This document shows positions 1-9,765 of a stretch of DNA of 64,000 bases, one piece after another (position 1 is the stretch's first letter; each line of letters starts with the position of its first letter). The position numbers and the translations under genes are program-made. Source of the stretch: an uncultured Enterobacterales bacterium (GTDB lineage Bacteria; Pseudomonadota; Gammaproteobacteria; Enterobacterales; CALYQQ01); the NCBI GenBank assembly GCA_945288535.1, contig CALYQQ010000004.1, forward strand, positions 1-64,000, given 5' to 3'. The notes beneath the pieces were generated by a model. The model did no database searches. It was given only the letters and a program-made list of their open reading frames with translations, and was not told where the DNA came from.

Positions 1-384
1 GTTATGCGATTAACCGATAATGCGCTATCAACTTTGCTATTTTCTTTATTTGTCGTATCACTGCGTTCTAACGTAGTATGGTTATCTTGTTTACTCGTTA
101 TGTGATCAACAAGTAATGCACTATCAACTTTGCTATTTTCTTTATTTGTCGCATCACTGTGTTCTAACGTGGTATGGTTATCTTGTTCACTCGTTATGCG
201 ATTAACCGATAATGCGCTATCAACTTTGCTATTTTCTTTATTTGTCGTATCACTGCGTTCTAACGTAGTATGGTTATCTTGTTTACTCGTTATGTGATCA
301 ACAAGTAATGCACTATCAACTTTGCTATTTTCTTTATTTGTCGTATTACTGTGTTCTAACGTAATAGCATTATCATTTTTATTT
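1..384. repeat. 96-bp tandem repeats with 192-bp higher-order period in ftsY
   Basis: Units begin at 1, 97, 193 and 289. Units 1-96 and 193-288 are identical base for base. Units starting at 97 and 289 share their own variant bases (tgtgatcaacaagtaatgca) and diverge only toward the end of the last copy. This is an A-B-A-B array with 32-codon units grouped in 64-codon pairs, in frame with ftsY, and it continues to the left edge. Such identity suggests recent duplication by slippage or unequal recombination. Confidence 0.93.
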
Positions 385-569
385 GTTTTCTGTTCACTAA
401 CTGAGGTAGAAGTCTCAACCGTCATTAATTCGACATGCGTATGGCGATCCTCTTGCTGTAATGATGCCATCTCATCAGAAATAGCTTCAGTGTCCAATTC
501 TGGCTCATCTTTAGCATTTTTACCAAATCTAAGCCAGGAGAAAAAACCTTGTTTTTTATCTTTTGCCAT
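1..569 (-). CDS. ftsY: FtsY, signal recognition particle receptor, N-terminal part
   Basis: The reading frame starts at the ATG complementary to 567-569 and runs off the left edge, giving at least 189 residues. The first residues, MAKDKKQGFFSWLRFG, closely match the start of enterobacterial FtsY, the membrane-associated SRP receptor GTPase that docks ribosomes translating inner-membrane proteins. Only the acidic, Asp/Glu/Ser/Thr-rich A domain is in the window; the NG GTPase domain lies outside. After about residue 60 the protein consists of a repeated 32-residue unit (core TNKENSKVDSAL). The divergent neighbour rsmD is the usual ftsY neighbour, which supports the call. The repetitive A domain is unusual compared with Escherichia coli. 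Confidence 0.9.
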   Translation of the reverse strand, partial: MAKDKKQGFFSWLRFGKNAKDEPELDTEAISDEMASLQQEDRHTHVELMTVETSTSVSEQKTNKNDNAITLEHSNTTNKENSKVDSALLVDHITSKQDNHTTLERSDTTNKENSKVDSALSVNRITSEQDNHTTLEHSDATNKENSKVDSALLVDHITSKQDNHTTLERSDTTNKENSKVDSALSVNRI

Positions 570-1575
570 CTTGAGAAAACATCCTCTATTATATTAATTA
601 TTTACCAACGCTACTTCTTATCACCAGAATTTCCTGACAGCAATCATTTGATCAGATGCCCTCAGAATAATGAATAATTTGCTATAAAATTATCCATTAA
701 GATGGTTACCTGTAAGCGGGTAAAGGGGTAAATATATTATGCCTATCATAACATATACCTGCTCAGACGTTAGCAATTGAATATGATAAAATTTATACAT
801 TACAAAAATATATTAATTATTATAGAAAATGCCTATTAATTATGTGCATAATCTATATCGATTAATAAATTTTTAGAGCAGATAATTTATCTATAACTTA
901 ATCGAACCCAATTTACTTTTTAAATAACGAATAATTACTTTGACCGAACTAAAAACACTTTATTCTAATAATAATGTTATGACACATAATGATTAAATTA
1001 TATGCATTATTCATCTAGGTGTAATGAAATAGATAAGTATATAATCCAAGAAAATAATATAACGTTGCATCATGCGTTAAACTGGGTGTTATTTAATAAA
1101 TACAACATGTTATCAATGAATCAATAGTTACATAACCATTTTTATACGAAAATAGTAAGCGGCTACATATCATAATAGTGCTTTAGTGCTATTACCAACA
1201 TATTGATATTTTATAAAATAGACTACTACGTCAAAACTACAACCGATAATATATTAGTCTTTATATTACGACTTACTTGTTATTTTGTGATAAAAAGAAG
1301 ATAACATTATGATTTGTATAATAATTAACCATAACACCTTGATAGGCAAATGATCTGTAGGTTAGTATTACGACCAAAGGATTATTTAATAGCCATATAA
1401 AGTATAAATAATGATTCATAATACACTGAATAAATTTAAAAAAACAAAGCATTCTGGTATATTTAACTTATAACTAACGACAATATTACCAAAGATTATT
1501 TTTCATAGCCTATTTAGCTTTTATAATAGAGTATCTATTTGTTGCGCTAATACCACAAAGTAAAATGGACAAAAA
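570..1575. other. Long AT-rich spacer between ftsY and rsmD
   Basis: About 1 kb without a credible gene separates the divergent ftsY and rsmD genes, which are normally close together. Stop codons are dense in all frames I read and I recognised no protein remnant, tRNA or strong hairpin. It must hold both promoters but I cannot point to them. Confidence 0.6.
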
Positions 1576-2157
1576 ATGAGTAAAAGAGCGAAATTAGCGA
1601 TAACAGGGCAAATCCGAATTATTGGAGGTCAGTGGCGTGGAAGAAAATTACCTGTACCAGATAGTATAGGTTTGCGTCCAACAACTGATCGGGTACGGGA
1701 AACACTCTTTAATTGGTTAGCCCCTTATATTGTTGATAGCCATTGCCTCGACTGCTTTGCTGGTAGTGGAGCCCTAACACTAGAAGCATTATCTCGTTAT
1801 GCGGCTAAAGCTGTAATGCTAGAAAAACACCATTTGATTGCTGCACAATTAAAACAAAATTTGCAACGCTTAAATAGCGAAAAAGCCACTGTGGTACAAA
1901 CTGATGCTTTACACTGGCTAGACCAATCCGGTGAACCATTCGATATTGTTTTTATTGATCCACCTTTTAGAAAAGGATTAGTGGAACAAGTAATGTTATC
2001 ATTAGAAAATAATCATTGGTTAGCCGACAATGCATGGATATATGTTGAATGTGAAAATGAGCATAAGCCGTTAGTTGTGCCGACTTACTGGCAACTCTAC
2101 CGAGAAAAACAAGCCGGACAAGTTATTTATCGTCTTTATCATCGCCATATTGAATAG
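1576..2157 (+). CDS. rsmD: RsmD, 16S rRNA guanine-N2 methyltransferase
   Basis: A 193-residue class I SAM-dependent methyltransferase. RsmD methylates G966 of 16S rRNA in the 30S subunit. The SAM-binding loop DCFAGSGAL lies at residues 59-67 and the catalytic DPPF motif at 128-131, both diagnostic for N2-guanine methyltransferases. The RGRKLPVP segment near residue 21 is also typical of RsmD. Length fits the family (about 198 residues). It is followed after 40 bases by yhhL, the same order as in Escherichia coli, and diverges from ftsY. Confidence 0.95.
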   Translation: MSKRAKLAITGQIRIIGGQWRGRKLPVPDSIGLRPTTDRVRETLFNWLAPYIVDSHCLDCFAGSGALTLEALSRYAAKAVMLEKHHLIAAQLKQNLQRLNSEKATVVQTDALHWLDQSGEPFDIVFIDPPFRKGLVEQVMLSLENNHWLADNAWIYVECENEHKPLVVPTYWQLYREKQAGQVIYRLYHRHIE

Positions 2158-2197
2158 AGTCGACATACCTTTAAAAATATTGAAATGGAAACTTCTT

Positions 2198-2479
2198 ATG
2201 TTAATTAATATTGGCCGTTTGTTAATGTTATTAATTTGGACTGTACTGATTTACAATTTCATTATCCCTCTTGTAAAACCAGTTAATTACATATTAAATG
2301 CAGCTTTTGCCTTCATGATAATCATGCATATACTTAAGCTATTTATGTTTAAACTCACTTTGGCCAATGAGCAAGGACAATTGAGTAAAGTAGCGCAATT
2401 ACGACTATTTTTATTTGGTGTATTTGAGCTGCTTGCTTGGCAAAAAAAATGGCAGAGTGAAAATAAAACTAGTCTATAA
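2198..2479 (+). CDS. yhhL: YhhL, DUF1145 inner-membrane protein
   Basis: A 93-residue protein of unknown function, starting at the ATG at 2198 behind a GGAA ribosome-binding sequence rather than at upstream in-frame starts inside rsmD. The N-terminal half is hydrophobic with two predicted membrane segments (about residues 5-25 and 30-52), followed by a charged tail with an aromatic stretch (LLAWQKKWQ). Length and position directly after rsmD match DUF1145 protein YhhL. It converges on tusA. No biochemical role can be read from the sequence. Confidence 0.85.
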   Translation: MLINIGRLLMLLIWTVLIYNFIIPLVKPVNYILNAAFAFMIIMHILKLFMFKLTLANEQGQLSKVAQLRLFLFGVFELLAWQKKWQSENKTSL

Positions 2480-2499
2480 GCAATAATAAAGCCTGTAGG

Positions 2500-2745
2500 C
2501 TAGTTACCTTTACGGATAATATAGTAATAAGGTATAATCTCTGTCTGGAAAGAAAGTAATTCATGATCCATATGTAAACAAAAACCAGGAATATCTCTGA
2601 CTGTTGCAGGATCGTCGGCTATCACTAATAAAGTTTGACCTGATTGCATCTGACGAATCATTTTTCTTATCATCATGATAGGCTCTGGACAGCGTAGGCC
2701 TTTGGTATCAAGGGTAATATCAGTAATTTCTGGTTCAGTAGCCAT
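2500..2745 (-). CDS. tusA: TusA (SirA), sulfur carrier for tRNA 2-thiouridine
   Basis: An 81-residue protein that accepts persulfide sulfur from IscS and passes it to TusBCD for 2-thiolation of U34 in tRNAs; it also channels sulfur to molybdenum cofactor synthesis. The sulfur-carrying cysteine is Cys19 in the LRCPEP motif. The [14 protein letters not shown] block matches the second half of the family. The ATG at 2745 has a GGA seven bases upstream and gives exactly the Escherichia coli length; a TTG four codons earlier is possible but less likely. It is transcribed away from yhhQ. Confidence 0.95.
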   Translation of the reverse strand: MATEPEITDITLDTKGLRCPEPIMMIRKMIRQMQSGQTLLVIADDPATVRDIPGFCLHMDHELLSFQTEIIPYYYIIRKGN

Positions 2746-3022
2746 TTTTTGTTCCAATTATTTAATCAAACTATATATTTTTATTACTCATACGACACTT
2801 TTTCGACATGAAAATATTGGTCTATAAGATAAGTTAAATACTTTATTATGGTTCATTACATCCTTCAAGTAGATTAGTCGTTAATTCTTTATTATTAATT
2901 ATGATAACTTCATGAATTTTTTAGTTAACGCATTAATATTTGCTAAGCAAAAAAATAGACTATTGCAATGTAAATCTAAGCGTGTATCATCGCCACCTCA
3001 AAATTAAATAAATTGTTTTTAA

Positions 3023-3054
3023 TTGGGTTCCCTTACCCCAACTGAATAAAAAGG
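3023..3054 (+). promoter_or_regulatory. preQ1-I riboswitch in the yhhQ leader
   Basis: A short H-type pseudoknot aptamer: P1 pairs TTGGG (3023-3027) with CCCAA (3037-3041), loop L1 begins TTC, and an A-rich tail GAATAAAAAGG follows. The layout matches the small translational preQ1-I class known from the Thermoanaerobacter tengcongensis example. The AAGG at its 3' end (3051-3054) is the Shine-Dalgarno of yhhQ, nine bases before the ATG, so ligand binding should hide the ribosome site. The downstream gene imports queuosine precursors, exactly the expected target. Confidence 0.85.
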
Positions 3055-3063
3055 TTATTATTT

Positions 3064-3729
3064 ATGTATTCAATTACTCATCAACATCGTTTGAATTCGT
3101 TGATTTGGCTGTCATTATTTCATGTCTTGGTTATTACAAGCAGCAATTATTTGGTGCAGTTCCCTATTACTGTATTTAATGTATCAACGACATGGGGAGC
3201 CTTTACCTTTCCATTTATCTTTTTAGCTACAGACTTAACGGTCAGGATTTTTGGTGCGCCTTTAGCTCGTCGGATTATTTTGCTTGTCATGATGCCCGCA
3301 TTACTGATTTCTTATGCATTATCTACGCTATTTTTTGATGCGCAGTGGCAAGGATGGCAAGCACTATCCTCATTTAACATTTCAGTAGCTAGAATTGCGC
3401 TTGCTAGTTTTGGTGCTTACTTATTAGGTCAATTACTTGATATTCAGGTCTTTAATCGATTAAGACAATTAAAGACATGGTGGATTGCACCTGCTGCATC
3501 TATGATTTTTGGGAATATGTCTGATACTTTATCATTCTTCTCTATTGCCTTTTACCGTAGTAATGATGCGTTTATGTCCGAACATTGGTTATCTATTGCT
3601 TGGGTGGATTATTTAACAAAACTTACTATCTGTATACTATTTTTCCTGCCTACTTATGGTGTGATATTATCCATGATTATGAAACGTATCACACAAAGTT
3701 CGCTAACCCCAATGAAGCAACTGGCTTAA
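3064..3729 (+). CDS. yhhQ: YhhQ, queuosine precursor (preQ0/preQ1) transporter
   Basis: A 221-residue polytopic inner-membrane protein of the COG1738/DUF165 family, which salvages 7-deazaguanine precursors of the tRNA modification queuosine. About six hydrophobic segments are visible. The family hallmark VNVSTTWGAFTFP-like region near residues 38-52 and the ATDLTVRIFG loop at about 57-66 are present. The start ATG follows a Shine-Dalgarno embedded in a preQ1-I riboswitch, so import should be repressed when preQ1 is plentiful. It appears to be monocistronic, ending at a strong hairpin. Confidence 0.93.
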   Translation: MYSITHQHRLNSLIWLSLFHVLVITSSNYLVQFPITVFNVSTTWGAFTFPFIFLATDLTVRIFGAPLARRIILLVMMPALLISYALSTLFFDAQWQGWQALSSFNISVARIALASFGAYLLGQLLDIQVFNRLRQLKTWWIAPAASMIFGNMSDTLSFFSIAFYRSNDAFMSEHWLSIAWVDYLTKLTICILFFLPTYGVILSMIMKRITQSSLTPMKQLA

Positions 3730-3734
3730 AAATA

Positions 3735-3770
3735 AGATAGGGTTACACGATTTATCGTGTAACCCTATCT
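3735..3770. terminator. 17-bp inverted repeat after yhhQ
   Basis: Arms 3735-3751 and 3754-3770 are perfectly complementary over 17 bases with a minimal loop. It begins six bases after the yhhQ stop and lies between yhhQ and the convergent glpC. It lacks a long U-tract, so it may end transcription poorly or stabilise the yhhQ mRNA 3' end. Confidence 0.75.
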
Positions 3771-3959
3771 AAAGTATAATAGTGCTAATACTAAAAGGAT
3801 GATAATAGCGAATATTAGCTACACATTATACACCTTGACGATAGGCATTTGATTCTAATTCATGTGTAATATATTAATAATATGATACGATATCTCCATT
3901 TGAGGCAATAAGTCATACCCACATTAAATGTTATAAATAATTACCTCTATCCAATGTAA

Positions 3960-5162
3960 TTATTCAGCTAATGCTTTAGCTACTAAAGTTAATGGATGAT
4001 CACAACGCTTGCTTGTTGACATTTCGATCTGGAATTTACACGTTTCACAATCACTGACAACGCTATCGATACCAAGTGATTCAATTTGGCTAAAAAGTGG
4101 TGCACCTATATCTTGTGATGTCTGATAATTTTCTTTCTTAAACCCATATGTCCCAGCGATACCGCAACATTGTGAATCAAGAACAATTACTTCTAGGCCA
4201 GGTATGCGCCGCAATAATGACAAGGTATAAGATGCCCAACCCATTTTTTCCATATGGCAAGGGGTATGATAAGCAACTCTTAGGGGTAATTCTTTCAATT
4301 TAAGTTGGTAACCTTTGTTAAAGAGTCTATACAAATAGCGTGTAGCTAATTCAATATGATCTTTGACCTGCTGATTATCAATGCCAAGAATATGCGGATA
4401 TTCATCCCGTAAAGTAAACGTACATGTTGATGAGGTACCAATAACAGTCATTTTTTTTTCAATAACTGCCTGCGTAATTGACGCTGTATTATGTTGTGCA
4501 TGTTTTTTTGCTTGTTTAAAGAATCCATTAGCAATTAATGGTACACCACAACAGCGTTCCTTTTCTAATAAGTGAACCCCTATACCTAAATGATTAAATA
4601 TACGAATAACATCTTTGCCAAGATCTGGATTATTATAATTAACATAACAGCCATGAAATAAGGCAACGTGTTCATTAAATTTCGCTTGATCACCGGCATG
4701 CTTTCGATACCATTGACGGAACGTACCAAAGGCATATTTTGGAAATTGACGGCGATGATCTATTTTTAATACTTTATCCAGCACACTTTTTACTGGCTTC
4801 AGACGTATGGCAGAGTTAACTAAAGGAGCAAAAGGCGTCGATAAAGACCCCATAAAATCCGTATGACTTAGTAATGCCTCTCTAATGCCCGGTGATTTTG
4901 TATTATATTTATCCTTAGCGCGTTGAATAATATCGCCAATTTTCACATCTGATGGACATGCAATTTCACATCGTTTACAGTTAGTGCAATATTTTAGCGC
5001 ATCATCATATAGTGCCCCATCTTTTATTCTTAAACGCTCTCCATCAGGACCCGCTTGTTTTGGACCGGGGTAATTTACGTTCACTTTTGCGACTGGACAA
5101 TATGTCGTACACACTGTACATTTTGTACAATTTTCAAAGCTTGTATCATGAAACTGGTTCAT
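3960..5162 (-). CDS. glpC: GlpC, anaerobic glycerol-3-phosphate dehydrogenase iron-sulfur subunit
   Basis: A 400-residue membrane-associated electron-transfer subunit that carries electrons from GlpAB to the quinone pool. Two ferredoxin-type 4Fe-4S clusters are visible near the N terminus (CTKCTVCTTYC and CTNCKRCEIAC). Two CCG domains follow (ERCCGVPL and SQCCGIAGTYG). The ATG at 5162 is chosen because AAGGAG precedes it by seven bases and its product begins like the Escherichia coli protein; an upstream ATG lies inside glpB. It overlaps the end of glpB by 17 bases, indicating translational coupling in glpACB. Confidence 0.96.
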   Translation of the reverse strand: MNQFHDTSFENCTKCTVCTTYCPVAKVNVNYPGPKQAGPDGERLRIKDGALYDDALKYCTNCKRCEIACPSDVKIGDIIQRAKDKYNTKSPGIREALLSHTDFMGSLSTPFAPLVNSAIRLKPVKSVLDKVLKIDHRRQFPKYAFGTFRQWYRKHAGDQAKFNEHVALFHGCYVNYNNPDLGKDVIRIFNHLGIGVHLLEKERCCGVPLIANGFFKQAKKHAQHNTASITQAVIEKKMTVIGTSSTCTFTLRDEYPHILGIDNQQVKDHIELATRYLYRLFNKGYQLKLKELPLRVAYHTPCHMEKMGWASYTLSLLRRIPGLEVIVLDSQCCGIAGTYGFKKENYQTSQDIGAPLFSQIESLGIDSVVSDCETCKFQIEMSTSKRCDHPLTLVAKALAE

Positions 5163-6429
5163 TGATATCTCCTTGCTTTGTCGCAATTTGCTCTGCTATA
5201 TGTAATGCGGTAAGCAACGAAACACCTGCTCCACAGCCTTGTTTTAAGGGATCAAAACCACCTAATACAGATCCTCCAACATAGAGATTTGTTATCACCT
5301 GATTATTCAGTATACCGCGAAGCTGGGTATCAGTTTTAACTCCAAACTGCATATAAGGTTGAGGCTGGAAAAAATTCTCCTCTGTCCAGTTTGCTTTATT
5401 TTTATCATAAGACACATCTAAACCAAAAATAGGCTCATAAATCCGCCCGTATTCAGCGACCAATCCTTTATTAAAAAAGCTACCACTTGCAAGTACAATA
5501 TTTTTAGCACTTAACGGGATATTACCATGATTGCGAGTATAAACTTCTTTTACACTATTATTTTCAATCACAGCATCTAATACAGAGTCACCTTCCATAA
5601 ACGAACCACCATAAGATAAAAATTGATGATAAAGCTGTTGGTAAATATGGCGCCCAGCTAACGATGGTGGTAATGTTGGCACCATCATGACTGGTTTATC
5701 AAAATGCATTTTAAATTGATTGTGCTGTTTTGCATTATTAAGACCGACACATGCGGGCATAATAATAGCATCAACATGTTGTATAATTTGAGATAACTCA
5801 ATGTTCAGACGAGAAAAATGATCAGGTTGATTAAGTAATTGAGCAATATTAACTGAACGAAATTCACTCGCATTATGACGAAGATGCTCAAGACAAGGTA
5901 AATTTAACCAAAAAATACTAGCGTCAACATTATAATGTTTTAATGCTTCTGCAACTAATTCAGGCTGAAAATCCATAAATCCGTCAAAGCTTACTATCGC
6001 AATACGATGCCAAGGTAAACCCGTTTTACTTGAAAATATCGCCATTTCTTCACAGGTTAACCATGCTGGACTTACCTTACCTAATGAGGTTAAGCGTAAA
6101 TGATTTTGTTGACTATTTCCTTTAACATTGATACTGCATTTTGCTAGTAACTGCTCAGCTCGACGAGATAACTTTATAAATTGTTCTTTTCCTAGTTTGC
6201 TATAAGGATGCTGGGGGGCCTGTAATTTTAAAATATCGAATGCTTCTATTGGTTGATTAACAGGCGTGCCATCCGGTAGAGCATTAAGCAAATTAAATGA
6301 ACCTGATGAGAAATGTAATGCACTTTGCCCCGCACTAACAATTGAACAACGTTGGCCTTGTTCTGCTAAATAAATACCACAACTTAACCCAGCTAAACCA
6401 CCACCGATAATTAATGTATCAAATTGCAT
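5146..6429 (-). CDS. glpB: GlpB, anaerobic glycerol-3-phosphate dehydrogenase subunit B
   Basis: A 427-residue flavoprotein subunit. The N-terminal dinucleotide-binding motif GGGLAGLSCGIYLAEQG (about residues 9-25) marks the FAD or FMN site. The C-terminal GGSVLGGFDPLKQGCGAGVS block resembles other flavin oxidoreductases. With GlpA it oxidises glycerol 3-phosphate to dihydroxyacetone phosphate during anaerobic growth, passing electrons to GlpC. The start ATG at 6429 has GAGG six bases upstream and overlaps the end of glpA by 11 bases. All three genes overlap, a tight operon. Confidence 0.96.
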   Translation of the reverse strand: MQFDTLIIGGGLAGLSCGIYLAEQGQRCSIVSAGQSALHFSSGSFNLLNALPDGTPVNQPIEAFDILKLQAPQHPYSKLGKEQFIKLSRRAEQLLAKCSINVKGNSQQNHLRLTSLGKVSPAWLTCEEMAIFSSKTGLPWHRIAIVSFDGFMDFQPELVAEALKHYNVDASIFWLNLPCLEHLRHNASEFRSVNIAQLLNQPDHFSRLNIELSQIIQHVDAIIMPACVGLNNAKQHNQFKMHFDKPVMMVPTLPPSLAGRHIYQQLYHQFLSYGGSFMEGDSVLDAVIENNSVKEVYTRNHGNIPLSAKNIVLASGSFFNKGLVAEYGRIYEPIFGLDVSYDKNKANWTEENFFQPQPYMQFGVKTDTQLRGILNNQVITNLYVGGSVLGGFDPLKQGCGAGVSLLTALHIAEQIATKQGDINEPVS

Positions 6430-8062
6430 CTTCTACCTCTTGGTTTGGTGCTATTTCTAATCCACAAACTTCTTGATAAACCCAACTTGTAAATTCACTT
6501 TCACGCATAGCATCGCCCCAAACCACAGGTTTTATTCCTTTCCAGCGCTCATTTAAAAAATGGTATAATTGCGTACATGATGTCGATGGTGTGGATACTT
6601 TATAACGCTCTAATAATCCAGCCGCTCGACATGCACAGAGTTCACCTTGGCAAGGTCCCATACCAACCCGGGTTCTACGTCGCAAATCAATTAAATTTTT
6701 TACATTTAATGATTCAATAGCATAACGTACTTCACCCACAGTAACGGCTTCGCACTCACATACCAGACTGGTACTTAATCGCTTATCATTGGCTAATTTC
6801 ACCGCTAGGTCACCATGTCGATAAACAGCAGAACCCCGAATCGTAGCTGGTAATGACATCACTTTTTTTATTGTTTCTGCGGAAGTATGATGTGAGCCAG
6901 GTAGCGGCTCTACAGCGGTTGTACAAGGCGTTGTATTGGATAATTTTTTACTTATCAGATCAGTTGTCCATTCAGCCATTAGGCGATACGTCATTAATTT
7001 ACCACCAGTAATGGTGATAAACCCATTTAAGCCGTCTCGTTGAGCATGATCGAGTAAAACAATACCACGACTAACGTTACGTCCTGAGGGATCATCATCA
7101 GTAGCGACAAGGGGTCTAACGCCAGCATAAGCACGTAACATCCGGGTATTAATAAGCTGCGGTGCTAGTTTTTCGCCTTCGCGAATTAAAATATCAACTT
7201 CTTCCGCTGTTACTTTCATATTATCGATTTCATGATAATCGATACGTGTAGAGGTTGTACCTATAAGAGAAATCGTATCTCCGGGTACCAATATATCCGC
7301 ATCTGCAGGTTTACGACAACGATTAATAACCATTTTATTAATACGATGTCCAAGAATTAATAATGCACCTTTTGCGGGAAACATTTTAACGCGTAAATCA
7401 GCATACTCAACAATCTTTTGTCCCCAAATACCACCTGCATTAACAACAATCGAAGCATAAATATCATAGGTTCGATGCTGTTTGTGATCATAGACTTTAA
7501 CCCCAGTAACTGTATTATTATTACGGATAAGGCCAATGACTTCGTGATAAGTGAATATTTTGGCACCATGTTGTTGGGCATCTAAAACGTTTGCTAATGT
7601 TAAACGAAATGGGTCCACTGTACCATCAGGCACCTGGACCGCACCAATCAGTGTTGGGTTGACCGAAGGTTCTCTTCGGATAGCTTGTTCTGGTTCAATT
7701 GCAAAAGCATCAATACCCGCAGTTTGGCAGGCAGAAATAAACGATGTTTGAAAATTAAGGTCATCCTCCGGTAGAGTAATAAATAAGCCATTAGTTTCTT
7801 CTATGCAATGTCTTGCGATCCTTTTTAAAATTTTATTTTCTTCAATACATTCTTTAGCTGATTCGGGATCGGTAACCGCATAACGTGCGCCACTATGTAA
7901 TAAACCATGATTACGTCCAGTAGCACCTGTCGCAATATCATAACGCTCTAATAAAATACAGCGAAAACCGCGTTTTGCACAATCTCTGACGACACCTGCT
8001 CCAGTGGCGCCACCACCAATAACAATAACATCAGTTTCGTTGTATGACTCATTTTTAGCCAT
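6419..8062 (-). CDS. glpA: GlpA, anaerobic glycerol-3-phosphate dehydrogenase catalytic subunit
   Basis: A 547-residue FAD-dependent glycerol-3-phosphate dehydrogenase. The FAD-binding motif IGGGATGAGVVRDCAKRG lies at about residues 16-33 and the substrate-binding region GRNHGLLHSGARY at about 49-61. A C-terminal BFD-like [2Fe-2S] domain is shown by CECEAVTVGEV and by GMGPCQGELCACR. It is the first gene of glpACB and diverges from glpT across a 337-base control region. Family knowledge puts it under GlpR, CRP and FNR/ArcA control. Confidence 0.96.
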   Translation of the reverse strand: MAKNESYNETDVIVIGGGATGAGVVRDCAKRGFRCILLERYDIATGATGRNHGLLHSGARYAVTDPESAKECIEENKILKRIARHCIEETNGLFITLPEDDLNFQTSFISACQTAGIDAFAIEPEQAIRREPSVNPTLIGAVQVPDGTVDPFRLTLANVLDAQQHGAKIFTYHEVIGLIRNNNTVTGVKVYDHKQHRTYDIYASIVVNAGGIWGQKIVEYADLRVKMFPAKGALLILGHRINKMVINRCRKPADADILVPGDTISLIGTTSTRIDYHEIDNMKVTAEEVDILIREGEKLAPQLINTRMLRAYAGVRPLVATDDDPSGRNVSRGIVLLDHAQRDGLNGFITITGGKLMTYRLMAEWTTDLISKKLSNTTPCTTAVEPLPGSHHTSAETIKKVMSLPATIRGSAVYRHGDLAVKLANDKRLSTSLVCECEAVTVGEVRYAIESLNVKNLIDLRRRTRVGMGPCQGELCACRAAGLLERYKVSTPSTSCTQLYHFLNERWKGIKPVVWGDAMRESEFTSWVYQEVCGLEIAPNQEVEDAI

Positions 8063-8110
8063 AACCGTTATCCTATTATACTTTTTTATAGTTTCTAATA
8101 ATACGCGATT

Positions 8111-8129
8111 TCAAACATAAAATGTTTGA
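8111..8129. promoter_or_regulatory. Perfect inverted repeat upstream of glpA, candidate operator
   Basis: TCAAACAT (8111-8118) and ATGTTTGA (8122-8129) are perfect arms around AAA, 49 bases upstream of the glpA start. The glpA-glpT divergent region (8063-8399) is where GlpR and CRP act in relatives. The repeat resembles GlpR half-sites in sequence, but the half-sites point outward, so it may be the junction between two degenerate operators. The protein that binds it is unknown. Confidence 0.35.
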
Positions 8130-8399
8130 TAAGAAACACAATAATGACAATTATTACGTAAAAGGAACAAAATAACTATCATTATTAGGTATAAATTAGG
8201 AATAAGACAAAATAGTATCTTTATGACTCTCATCACGAAATAAAAGTAAAAGTAAGCATAATTATGCAAAATTATTATAATGAGTGTTTTTTTAGGAATA
8301 ATTAACTTACTAAAAATAATATATGCTATGTATTCTATGGTATTAGAAATATTTCGCGTGGTAAGTTAATCTAAATAAAATAATTAGGAGAATATTTTT

Positions 8400-9752
8400 A
8401 TGCTTGCCATATTTAAACCATCGCCACATAAACCTAGAGTTGAAAAAGATAAAATAGATCCATTATATCGACAATTACGGCGACAAATATTTATAGGAAT
8501 TTTTATCGGCTACGCAGCTTACTATTTTGTCAGAAAAAATTTCGCACTTGCAATGCCCAGTTTAGAAGCGGCTGGTTTTAGTAAAGGTGAGCTCGGTACA
8601 GCACTTTCTGCAGTCGCTATTGCTTATGGCCTATCTAAATTTTTTATGGGGACTGTTTCTGATCGCTCCAACCCACGTGTTTTCGTAACGGCAGGCCTTG
8701 TTTTATCAAGTATTATCATGTTAATTATGGGATTTGTTCCCTGGGCAACTTCCAGTATTCCCGTTATGTTTTGCTTATTATTTATTTGTGGTTGGTTTCA
8801 AGGTATGGGTTGGCCCGCCTGTGGCAAAACAATGGTTCATTGGTGGTCTAAAAAAGAACGTGGTAGTGTAGTTTCAGTATGGAATTGTGCTCATAATGTT
8901 GGTGGTGGTTTACCCCCTTTACTTTTTGCGCTAGGGATGATGTTATTTTCTGATTGGCATTCAGCTTTTTATATGCCAGCATTTGCCGCTATTATCGTTG
9001 CTATTATTACCTTTATCTTAATGCGTGATACCCCCCAATCATGTGGGCTTCCTCCTGTTGAAGAATATAAAAATGATTATCCTGATGATTACAACGATGA
9101 TTCTGAAAAGGAGCTAACAACCAAAGAAATTCTAATGCAGTACGTTTTTCCAAATAAATTATTATGGTGTATTGCTATTGCCAATGTCTTTGTCTATTTA
9201 TTACGCTATGGTATTCTAGACTGGTCACCGAGTTACCTTAATGAAGTAAAACATTTTTCGTTTGATAAGTCATCCCTCGCCTATTTTCTTTATGAATATG
9301 CAGGGATACCCGGCACCTTATTATGTGGATGGATGTCAGACAAAGTATTCAAAGGCAACCGTGGAGCGACCGGTGTATTCTTTATGTCATTAGTTACGCT
9401 AGCAACGATTGTTTATTGGTTAAACCCTGCGGGTAATCCACTCATTGACACTATTTGCATGATTTCTATAGGTTTTTTAATTTATGGCCCTGTGATGTTA
9501 ATTGGTCTACATGCGTTAGAATTAGCACCTAAGAAAGCAGCTGGAACTGCAGCAGGCTTTACGGGATTATTTGGTTATCTTATCGGTACGGTTTCAGCCA
9601 ATGCAATTGTCGGTTATACCGTAGATTATTTTGGTTGGGATGGTGGATTTATCCTCATGATTAGCGGTTGTTTTATTGCAATTATTATGTTGATATTAAC
9701 AATGTTATTAGAAGGTAAAGTAAAATCTAATCATACCGCACATAATTTATAA
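8400..9752 (+). CDS. glpT: GlpT, glycerol-3-phosphate:phosphate antiporter
   Basis: A 450-residue major facilitator superfamily transporter, matching the family length of about 452. Twelve hydrophobic segments can be traced. The organophosphate:phosphate antiporter signatures are present: R...Y motif [20 protein letters not shown] near residues 28-47, and [10 protein letters not shown] at about 161-170, typical of GlpT/UhpT. It imports glycerol 3-phosphate in exchange for phosphate. The start has TAGGAG about nine bases upstream. It is divergent from glpACB and followed by its own terminator before glpQ. Confidence 0.97.
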   Translation: MLAIFKPSPHKPRVEKDKIDPLYRQLRRQIFIGIFIGYAAYYFVRKNFALAMPSLEAAGFSKGELGTALSAVAIAYGLSKFFMGTVSDRSNPRVFVTAGLVLSSIIMLIMGFVPWATSSIPVMFCLLFICGWFQGMGWPACGKTMVHWWSKKERGSVVSVWNCAHNVGGGLPPLLFALGMMLFSDWHSAFYMPAFAAIIVAIITFILMRDTPQSCGLPPVEEYKNDYPDDYNDDSEKELTTKEILMQYVFPNKLLWCIAIANVFVYLLRYGILDWSPSYLNEVKHFSFDKSSLAYFLYEYAGIPGTLLCGWMSDKVFKGNRGATGVFFMSLVTLATIVYWLNPAGNPLIDTICMISIGFLIYGPVMLIGLHALELAPKKAAGTAAGFTGLFGYLIGTVSANAIVGYTVDYFGWDGGFILMISGCFIAIIMLILTMLLEGKVKSNHTAHNL

Positions 9753-9765
9753 TAAATTATATTCA

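Noticed and set aside
1-384. CRISPR array
   Set aside because: Units are contiguous 96-bp repeats without spacers and remain in frame with ftsY.
322-597. Plus-strand open frame of 91 codons
   Set aside because: It is antisense to ftsY, overlaps its repeat array, and the minus-strand reading is clearly FtsY.
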